From Chlorops oryzae (Eukaryota > Arthropoda > Insecta > Diptera > Chloropidae): 64,000 bases of DNA. The position numbers and the translations under genes are program-made. The stretch covers positions 72,161,188 to 72,225,187 of the forward strand of contig CM035808.1 in assembly GCA_020466095.1 (NCBI GenBank), given 5' to 3'. The notes under the pieces were generated by a model, which had not been told where the DNA came from, searched no databases, and was given only the letters and a program-made list of their open reading frames with translations. Positions within the stretch are counted from its first letter, which is position 1; the number at the start of each line of letters is the position of its first letter. Below, piece after piece: positions 55,548 through 64,000 of this stretch.

Positions 55548-56880
55548 ACTCCATTTTCGCATACACCCCCGAAGATCGTTCGGAGTACTTTTCTTTCAAA
55601 AACGCTGATTTTCTTCTCATCTGCTTTGCTTATTGTCCATGTTTTGCTAGCCAGCATCAATATTGGAACAATATATAGTTACTTGTGTAGAACTATTGAG
55701 CTTTTTGTTTCTTAAAAAATTGTTCAAGCGAAAGTACTGTCTGTTTGCTGCTAGTAGTCGTTGGTCTATTTCTGAAGCTGCATTCTCGTTTTTTATTTTA
55801 ACCCCAAACATGTGAAATCTTTAACGATTTCAACGTTGTATTCTCCGCTATTGATGTTTTGTCCGAATCTGTGCCTCGTGGTATCGGATGTAGTAGATAC
55901 CATGGCTTTAGTCGTTTTTCATTGCTTTCCAGGCCAATTTTTTCAGCGCTCGCTTCAATGTTGTTAAAGGTTTCTTTAAGGTCAGCTATTGATGTTGATA
56001 TGATGTCAATGTCGTCTGCGTATGCTAATATCTGTACTGACTTATAAAAAATGGTGCATGGTACATTAACCTTCGCATCTCTGATGACTTTTTCGAGTGC
56101 TAGGTTAAAAAGAACACATGAGAGGCCATCACCTTGTAGGCTTCATTTTTCTTGTCTGTTGCCGTTTTTGACTCATTGTCGAACCAATCGTTTCGTTTCT
56201 TTTTTGGGGCTTGTCCCAGTACTTCGGAGGCTGCCCCCATTATTGCTTTTTGTTGCTTTTTCCATCTCTCTTTTTCTATTTCTGGTATTCCTATCAGTCT
56301 TACTTCCAGTTCCGTCTTGAATTCTTGGCACCCTTCTTCGCTCTTAAGAGCTTCTAAATTTAGTTTTTTTCTTTCGACGAATCTTTCTTTTCTCGCGTTC
56401 GATATGCGGGCTCTTATCTTTGCGCCGACTAGGTAGTGGTCGGAGTCGATGTTTGCTCCGCGGCATGTTCGTACGTGTATCAGGCTTGACATGTGTCGTG
56501 AGTCGATTAGTATGTGGTCAATTTGGTTATAGGTGTTTCCGTCTGGGGACCTCCAGGTTTGTTTGGGCACATTTTTTCTTTCAAAAAGTGTGCTGCCGAT
56601 TATCAGCCCTTTAGAAGCGGCAAATTGCACTCATTTTTACCCGTTATCGTTACACTCTACGTGTAAGCTATTAGCGCCCGTTTGTTTTCTGTATGCCGGT
56701 TCTCGGCTAACTTTGGCTTTTAGGTCTCCGATGATTATTTTCATGTCGTGTTGGGGGCATTTATTATACTCTCTTTCATTAATTATGCTAATGTTGTGAA
56801 ATTTCGCCCTTGTGCGTAAGATGCCTATTCGTTCGTTTACTGCTTTAAAGTTGATTATTTGTGATCGGGCCTTACCCTGT
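55548..56880 (-). pseudogene. APE-type LINE fragment, copy 2
   Basis: A direct copy of 48755-50096 with scattered differences: the same EN linker on 56630-56100 (GLIIGSTLFERKNVPKQTW) and EN piece to 56880. It starts exactly at the BEL joint. Confidence 0.85.
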
Positions 56881-57262
56881 ACAGGAATTGACTTCTTTGG
56901 GCCATTTACCGTGAGCATAGGACGAAGACAAGAGAAGCGTTGGAGAGTCATATTCACGTGTCTCACCATTCGTACCACACACATCGAGGTGGCCAGTTCG
57001 TTAGACACTACCTCATCCGTTGTATGTATTGGGAATTTTATTGCCCGCCGAGGCACTCCCAAACAGATTTACACGGATAATGGCACCAACTTCAAAGGCA
57101 CCGAAATGCTGCTACGCGAACACTACCTCAACTTGGACTACCCTACGATCGTAAATAAGTTGGACGAATTTGAGTGGATCTTCAACCCACAAGCCGCTCC
57201 ACACATGGGAGGAGCGTGGAAGTGCCTCATTCGGACTATCAAAGCCGTTCTTAAAGTTATAT
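56881..57262 (+). pseudogene. BEL/Pao integrase fragment, copy 4
   Basis: The integrase core is open across 56812-57348 because frames on both sides of the joints happen to agree: FFGPFTVSIGRRQEKRW, YTDNGTNFKG, APHMGGAWKCLIR. Joints with LINE sequence are identical to those of copy 1. Confidence 0.85.
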
Positions 57263-57474
57263 TGGCCTTCAGGTCTCCGATGATTATTTTCATGTCGTGT
57301 TGGGGGCATTTATTATACTCTCTTTCATTAATTATGCTAATGTTGTGAAATTTCGCCCTTGTGCGTAAGATGCCTATTCGTTCGTTTACTGCGTTAAAGT
57401 TGATTATTTGTGATCGGGCCCTACCCTGTACGAGGAATCCTACTCCGTACATATGGTGTTTTTGTTCTTGCAAA
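57263..57474 (-). pseudogene. LINE endonuclease fragment, third copy
   Basis: The same piece as 50477-50690 and 53136-53349. Confidence 0.85.
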
Positions 57475-58645
57475 TATATTTCCTTTTTTTCTCTGGCTTA
57501 CTGCTATCTTTCCTTTTAAAAATAATGCACACCCGAACTGCGCGTATTATTCAGTAAACGACAGTAAAGATTGCTCCGTGTTTTTTTGGCTCTGACTTAA
57601 AATAAGTAAAACATATTTAGTATCAAAATAAAGGAAATTTAATAAAGTTTACTACAAAAGTAAGAAAATGTGAGTCAACAACAAACTTTTATTCGAAACT
57701 GGTCGTTGAAGTCCAAAAACGGATTAAAATAAAGATTTCACACAAAACTGAGCGCATTATACAGCAAGTGGCGGTGTAGTGTGTTCTGAAAACTCTTTTT
57801 TTTTATAAAAATAACTAAATAATTAAAATAAAGGGAATAAACAATAAATATTTATGTAAAAATTGTGCGTAAAGCCCAAAAATTGGATAACATGAAGATT
57901 TCGCACCCCTACCGCCCCTATGTGCCACACCCTTATTATCATAAAAATGTGTAGTGTTACCCAATATACACTTCTGGATATCTACAGCCTCCAAAATGTA
58001 CAAAAATTTACCAAAAATATCGAAAATTATGGTGCTGATTATGTATGGCAACTTGTTGCTAGTTTGGTTCCCTTTCGCGCAAGGCAACCAAATTGCGATT
58101 ACGTATGGCAACTAAAACATGCAGCTGATTTTTTAGTGGCCTTGTTAGTTGCCTCACAAATTTTGTAGTAGTTACGGATGACGACGCTTTTTCGATTCGG
58201 TTGCCTTAATAGTTAAAACAAGGCAACTGCTAAATAGCAGTTGCCTTTTCCATTTTTCAGTTGCCTGGGGTGTAATAGTTCGTAAAATGGAACAGTCTTA
58301 AATGAAAAATTTTAAAAATACAAAAGTATTGTAATTTTTTATAGTTTTTATCTATTAAACAAAAAACGGTTATAGCAAAAAAAAAAATAAATAAATAAAA
58401 AAATTAAAATGTTAACAAAAATTAATGGAGCTTTTGGAACAGCATCCATCATAGGGCGGTGAAAGATTTCATTTGGATTGCAAACAACCAATCGAAAAAT
58501 AATTGGAATACATTTCCCGAGTAGCTGAATCGTTAAAGACTGACTTCAGTTTAATCAAATAATCCTGATTCCATTTCTTGCCGTTAGAAAATAAAACGCG
58601 TGTGTTCATAGTATTAATTTCTTAATTTTTTTTTTATAAAAACGC
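57475..58645. other. Non-coding repeat block, copy 3 (without the palindrome cluster)
   Basis: Matches 50691-51866, then changes to unrelated sequence at AAACGCAAAC (about 58648), where copies 1 and 2 carry the palindrome cluster. No gene is seen. Confidence 0.7.
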
Positions 58646-58649
58646 AAAC

Positions 58650-58933
58650 TTTCTTTTTCTTTTTATATTGATGTAGTTTTTTATACGTACTTCATGAATT
58701 GATTGACTTTTTAATTAAGACATAAATGTCGCAAGAGAAATTGTATAAAATACACTTTAAACTTGTAACACGCGTCGCTGTTCTGCTACTGGCGTTTCAA
58801 TTCTTTTTTTTTTTCTTTTGTTCATTCTCTTCGGAATGTCAGCTTTCGTTTTACTTACGAGTAATTCGCCGTGAAATGGCACTCTTGCATAGTGCTGGCA
58901 CCAGTCTCTCCCCCGTAAGCGAGCCAGCCGAGC
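58650..58933 (-). other. Possible partial LTR of the BEL element
   Basis: It lies just 3' of the BEL pol end on the reverse strand, beginning TGTAAGCTCGGCTGG. Position suggests an LTR, but no second copy in the window confirms it. Confidence 0.35.
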
Positions 58934-59818
58934 TTACACTGATTCGTTTCCAATATCTAGAGGAGCCAATTTTGAAGCCGGCCGTTCCAGAGTTCCATTT
59001 TGAGTGTCTACCTTGGCTCTGTGTACTTGACCATCTTTCGATGAAATTACGTATTCTATTATTCCTTTCGGCCAACATTTTCGTGGCAGGTTTTCGTCAG
59101 TGATAATGACTATGTCTCCTTTTTTGAGCGGGGGTTGTTTACGAAACCACTTCCCTCGTCTGGGGATGGTAGACGTATATTCTTTTATCCATTTGTGCCA
59201 GAACATGTCGGCAAACTCGTTGGCTTTCTTCCATGACTCGCGTAAATCTTGGTTGTGTGTGCAAAATGGTTTGATCCCACTCGACGAGCCTAGGTGGAAA
59301 TTGTTAGGTGTTAGAGCTTCAGCGTTGGCGGCGTCCAGTGCAACGGATGTTAGCGGTCGGGAGTTAATAGTAAATTCAACTTCACAGAGCGCATGCCGTA
59401 ACCTTTTATCAGTAAATGTGGTTGACGGCCATATAACTTTAAGAACGGCTTTGATAGTCCGAATGAGGCACTTCCACGCTCCTCCCATGTGTGGAGCGGC
59501 TGGTGGGTTGAAGATCCACTCAAATTCGTCCAACTTATTTACGATCGTAGGGTAGTCCAAGTTGAGGTAGTGTTCGCGTAGCAGCCTTTCGGTGCCTTTG
59601 AAGTTGGTGCCATTATCCGTGTAAATTTGTTTGGGAGTGCCTCGGCGGGCAATAAAATTCCCAATACATACAACGGATGAGGTAGTGTCTAACGAACTGG
59701 CCACCTCGATGTGTGTGGCACGAATGTGAGACACGTGAATATGACTCTCCAACGCTTCTCTTGTCTTCGTCCTATGCTCACGGTAAATGGCCCAAAGAAG
59801 TCAATTCCTGTACAGGGT
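58934..59818 (-). pseudogene. BEL/Pao integrase C-terminal half with DUF5641-like domain
   Basis: The longest BEL piece: integrase core (YTDNGTNFKG, APHMGGAWKCLIR) continuing without a joint into KVIWPSTTFTDKRL, FTINSRPLTSV and a C-terminal DUF5641-like domain (KKGDIVIITDENLPRKCWPKG, then GTLERPASKLAPL), ending at 58934. It shows the native sequence past the TGGCC joint of the other copies. The Glu-to-Lys change is also here. At 59812-59819 it is fused to LINE sequence by the CTGTAC joint. Confidence 0.9.
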
Positions 59819-60350
59819 AAGGCCCGATCACAAATAATCAACTTTAAAGCAGTAAACGAACGAATAGGCATCATACGCACAAGGGCGAAATTTCATAACA
59901 TTAGCATAATTAATGAAAGAGAGTATAATAAATGCCCCCAACACGACATGAAAATAATCATCGGAGACCTGAAGGCCAAAGTTGGCCGAGAACCGGCATA
60001 CAGAAAACAAACGGTCGCTAATAGCTTACACATAGAGTGTAACGATAATGGGTAAAAATTAGTGCATTTTGCCGCTTCCAAATGGCTGATAATCGGCAGC
60101 ACACTTTTTGAAAGAAAAAATGTGCCCAAACAAACCTGGAGGTCCACAGACGGAAACACCTATAACCAAATTGACCACATACTAATCGACTCACGACACA
60201 TGTCAAGCCTGATACACGTACGAACATGCCGCGGAGCAAACATCGACTCCGACCACTACCTAGTCGGCGCAAAGATAAGAGCCCGCATATCGAACGCGAG
60301 AAAAGAAAGATTCGTCGAAAGAAAAAAACTAAATTTAGAAGCTCTTAAGA
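59819..60350 (+). pseudogene. APE-type LINE fragment, inverted copy, first part
   Basis: The forward-strand mirror of 56350-56880 (endonuclease and linker). Interrupted by a jockey-like LINE after AGCTCTTAAGA. Confidence 0.85.
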
Positions 60351-60528
60351 TTGATTGATTGATTGATTGATTGATGAATTTATTAGTAAAAAAGAATTTA
60401 CTTTAACAACACCCGTGATATATTACATAACTAATTATAACTAATTTAACAGAGTACATCACATCAAAGGTTCATTCTGACCATTATACAAAATACTTAT
60501 TTTCAACGTTAACTCTTACTCAATATGC

Positions 60529-63300
60529 TCATTCTATCAATTCTTGTTTGACGTATGTTATACACTTTGTTTTGAAAACATTAAAATTTCTTTCATTTTT
60601 TATAAATAATGGTAATTCATTGAACAATCTTAGACCTTTATAGAAAATTGAATTTTGTGCACTTGTAGTTCTATGTAATGCTAATCTAAAATCTCCTGCG
60701 TTCCTTAGTAAATAATTTTGAGCGTCTGCTACATACGTTACACTTTCAGTCATATATTTCGGAGCCAAGCTGTGTTTTATTTTAAAAATTGACATGAGAG
60801 TGTTTAGTTTGAGTCTTTGTTCAATACTTAGCCACTTCAGTGCATCGAGCATAAATTGAATTCCTGCGTATCTGTTTAACTTCAGTATTGACCTCATCGC
60901 TTTATTTTGTAGTTTCTGCAATCTTTCCAAATCTGTTTGGTTGCATGATGTGTACAGTAGCGTTGAACAATATTCAAAATGTGGTTTGATCATCACGTTG
61001 TAAATATTTATAGCCATCATAATATCCATATTTGGCCGCATCCGTTTAAAAAACCCAATTTTTTTAGCTATTTTTTTACATATATAATTAACGTGTTCGT
61101 TGAGTTTTAATTCTTTGTCTATAATAACACCTAAATACTTTATTTGACTCACTTTCTCGATTGTTTCATTATTAATTTGTATATTTTCCTCACTTTCTAT
61201 GTTCATTTCCATCAATTTTGTTTTTTTTTTCGTTCAGTTTTAGTTTGTTCATTTTTAACCATTTATTAATTCTACTGAAGTCGTTATTCAATTTATTTTT
61301 ACATTCATCATAAGTTTCGCCTTCCGCACATAGCAACGTATCGTCTGCATATAGCATTATTTCACATTCTCTAACCATATTATATATATCGTTAATGTAT
61401 ATTGCAAATAACAATGCACCAAGGATTGAACCTTGTGGCACACCATACTTCACTTCTAAATACTCCGATATGTCTTCATTAACTTTTGTTCTTTGTGTCC
61501 TTTGACCAAGGTATGATTTAAACCACTCGTTTTCTTTATTTTTTACACCATACTTTTTTAATTTATCAATGGCAATTTCTTTGTCGATCGTCTCAAAGGC
61601 TCTTTTGAAATCTAACGATAAGACCATTCGCTTTGACTTTCCATTTGACTTCCATTTTCCAACTATAAAATTAACCGCCGTCTCGCAAGAGTGATGCTTC
61701 CTGAAACCCGACTGATACTTGCATAATAAATTATTCTCTTCAAAGTATGTTTGTAGCTGATTTTTTACAATAGATTCCAGTATTTTTTCCATAGTTCTAA
61801 GTGTGTTCACTGGCCTATATTCTTCACATTTCACGGTGTTATCCACTTTCTCGACGGGTGTTATCATTGAATCTTTCCATGATTTCGGGAACTGTCCATT
61901 TCTCAATGATGCATTTATAACTTCCAGTAAAAACTGTCCCATTATATGCCATTGGTCAACTATAATTTTTGGGCATATACCGTAGAAATCTGACTTGTTT
62001 TTTAAACTTTTAGTCACTTTAAGCAATTCAGTTATTGTAATTTCTCTAAACACAAATGTCTTTTCCACTGTCTGAATACAGTTTGTATACGGAACATGTT
62101 CAATACTTTGTACTATTTCTTGTATGCTGGTAATAAAATAGTCATTGAATTTATTAGCAATTTCACAACTATTTGTAATACGTGCTTCATTAAACTGTAT
62201 AACTTCAATTTTCTTATGATTTTGTTTAAGAACAAGTGTTTTTATGTGTCGCCACATTTCTTTTTGATTATAGGTGTTTCTTATTCTATTTTTGATGTAG
62301 TTTCTTTTTTCTTTATTTATTTCATACTTGTATTTATTTCTTATTCTTCTATATTCGTTCCATTTTTCCTCATTACCAACCAATTTTGCAATTTTATATG
62401 CATTTGTTTTTGTTGATTTTGTATTTCTCAATTGTGTTGTAAACCATTTACCAGTCATGCTCGATTCTGTAATTTGCTTTTTCACTGTATTTCTATCAAC
62501 AGCACTTTTAAATATACTTTCAAGTATTTCGGCATTGCAATCCAAACTCATTGTATCTTCGTATCTAGAGCTCCTTTCTTGCAGTTGTGTGGAAAAAATC
62601 TGCTGGTTATAGCAGAATTTTTTGATTTCTTTTTTTTGCACTCTATGATTTTCGACTAATACTGGTTTCGATATTTTGATTGTTTCATGATCTGCAATTT
62701 TTGACTCATCATCTATGCTCACTTTTAAATCTTTCATGTTTGTAATTACGTAGTCTATTATTGTCCTTGATGCATTTGTTATTCTTGTGTGACTATTCAT
62801 TATTTGTTTAAGCCCGTTGTCATTAATAATTTTTTCGATTTCTCGTTTGTATGTTGTATTTCTCGCCCAATCAATATTGAAATCACCGACTAAAACAATA
62901 TTAGTACTGTACTCTGTTATTCTCTCTAAGTTTTCTTTCAGATAGATACAGAATTCTCTATCTGATGCACTTGGCGACTTATATAAAGTCGCCATTATTA
63001 TTGATGTTTGCTTTATATTACATTGAGACACTATTATCCAAAACTTTTGATCCATAAAACTTTCATAAATTTTTGTAATTTTCCATTTCCTTTTAACATA
63101 TATTATTACACCTCCCGTTCTCGATGAAATTGAGTTGCATCTAAAATGGTTATAATCACATAACTTTATTTCATTATCTTCAATCTGTTCGGTTACATGT
63201 GTTTCTGATAACATTATAAAGTCTATTTCATTTTCTTCAACTATCGCTTCTATTTCATTGAAATTGTTTACAAGTCCCTGTATATTCGTATATATACCGT
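60529..63300 (-). pseudogene. LINE ORF2 (endonuclease and reverse transcriptase), one frameshift
   Basis: Endonuclease: MLSETHVTEQ, NIVLVGDFNIDWA, IIDYVIT and IADHETI (residue order as in APE-type nucleases). RT: CEEYRPVNTLRTMEKILE, LDFKRAFETID, YGVPQGSILGALLFAIYIND, LYADDTLLC (catalytic Asp pair) and KYLGVIID. The C-terminal part has HFEYCSTLLY and LNRYAGIQFMLDALKWLS, typical of the thumb and tail. Two frames overlap at 61190-61215, beside an A10 run in which a single base change would join them, so one frameshift is the only visible defect. The true start is probably upstream of the Met at 63214, near 63300. Confidence 0.9.
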
Positions 63301-63319
63301 ATAATTGATTTGATTGCTA

Positions 63320-63592
63320 ATAACCAATCCTTTTTCTCTTTAAATCCAGTTTATTCATGTAAACAGGACATTCCTTACTCTGTGTGGGATGATTCACATT
63401 CAATCCAAGATTCAGTCTTTCATTGGTTCGATTGCAGTTAACACACTTCGGAACTTCAGGTTTATTGCACGCACTAGATCTATGTTTCTCTTAGCATTTG
63501 TAACATATTTCTTCATTTTTGCAGTTAATCGCTTTGTGATTATATCCTTGACATTTATAGCATCTTATAATTTCTACGCTATCAAAGACCTT
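63320..63592 (-). pseudogene. End of LINE ORF1 with zinc knuckles
   Basis: Reads IRCYKCQGYNHKAINC, then after a stop CNKPEVPKCVNCNRTNE and a further Cys-containing segment. This matches the three C-terminal CCHC knuckles of jockey-type ORF1 proteins, which bind element RNA. Only the 3' end is present. Confidence 0.75.
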
Positions 63593-63614
63593 GCACCTTT
63601 CCCATCCGATATTC

Positions 63615-64000
63615 AGAGCGAAGAAGGGTGCCAAGAATTCAAGACGGAACTGGAAGTAAGACTGATAGGAATACCAGAAATAAAAAAAAATTTCAGAGAG
63701 ATGGAAAAACAAACAAAAAGCAATAATGGGGGCAGCCTCCGAAGTACTGGGACAAGCCCCAAACAAGAAACGAAACGATTGGTTCGACAATGAGTCAAAC
63801 ACGGCAACAGACAAGAAAAATGAAGCCTACAAGGTGATGGCCTCTCATGCAGCAAACAGACAGTACTTTCGCTTGAACAAATTTTTAAGAAACAAAAAGC
63901 TCAATAGTTCTACACAAGTAACTATATATTGTTCCAATATTGATGCTGGCTAGCAAAACATGGACAATAAGCAAAGCAGATGAGAAGAAAATCAGCGTTT
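63615..64000 (+). pseudogene. APE-type LINE fragment, inverted copy, second part (runs off the window)
   Basis: Resumes with EEGCQEFKTELEVRLIGIPE and mirrors 56350 down to about 55600. The duplication continues beyond the right edge. Confidence 0.85.

Larger units (their letters stand above)
60351..63614 (-). mobile_element. Jockey/CR1-group LINE, nearly complete ORF2, 5' truncated in ORF1
   Basis: On the reverse strand: zinc-knuckle end of ORF1, complete ORF2, short 3' region and a terminal (AATC)n repeat (60351-60375). The insertion splits the LINE fragment 59819-60350/63615-64000, with a shared AGA at both ends as the apparent short duplication. It is younger than the mosaic around it. 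Confidence 0.9.
55547..64000. repeat. Inverted duplication of the LINE-BEL mosaic
   Basis: The segment 55547-57262 is repeated in reverse complement at about 59428-60350 plus 63615-64000, with the jockey-like LINE inserted in the right arm. The spacer 57263-59427 holds the repeat block and BEL C-terminal sequence. Confidence 0.85.

Overview
The window is repeat-dominated DNA from an insect, most likely a higher fly. The dipteran signs are copies resembling the mini-me/DINE-1 family (a GTCY-type microsatellite beside a TA-rich tract, and a tail ending GCTTACGCTGGGTATAAAA), mariner and pogo elements, a tRNA-Lys(CTT)-primed Ty3/gypsy element with 1.5-kb LTRs, BEL/Pao pieces and LOA-, jockey- and other APE-type LINEs. 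A tephritid fruit fly would fit, but the genus cannot be read from the sequence. No ordinary host gene was recognised.

Positions 1-6510 hold a decayed set of virus- or element-like genes: a tyrosine-phosphatase-like domain cut by the left edge, an unrecognised reverse-strand coding relic, a baculovirus-F/errantivirus-type envelope gene split by a 579-bp hAT-like element, and a Ulp1-type cysteine protease gene split by an apparently intact mariner. Positions 6500-13800 are a patchwork of an internally deleted mariner, a pogo/Tigger-like element, a reverse-strand gag-protease relic and a mini-me-like element with 127-bp internal repeats.

Positions 13804-35722 form a very large inverted repeat. 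Each arm (about 7.5 kb, A = 13804-21286, B = 26779-35722) carries the same LOA-like LINE inserted at the same place in the leader of the same LTR element, plus the same LTR and the same flank. The spacer holds a 142-bp minisatellite, a 1.74-kb inverted-repeat element and a 100-N scaffold gap that touches arm B. Arm B alone carries a 1.43-kb Transib-like element. The LTR element continues right of arm B with gag, protease, RT, RNase H and integrase (36976-41814), a tRNA-Lys(CTT)-like sequence and a 3' LTR (41948-43466). Next comes a three-level nest: a CAAAGAGTA element inside a mini-me-like element inside a hAT-like element (43491-47922).

Positions 48540-64000 are a mosaic of one APE-type LINE and one BEL/Pao pol gene, fused at short microhomologies and then copied as direct and inverted segmental duplications. 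All visible BEL copies share a Lys in place of the integrase catalytic Glu, so they spread as DNA segments and not by retrotransposition. A nearly intact jockey-like LINE (60351-63614) interrupts the last arm. The whole window reads as heterochromatin-like or piRNA-cluster-like sequence built by nested insertion and segmental duplication; that regional interpretation is inference.
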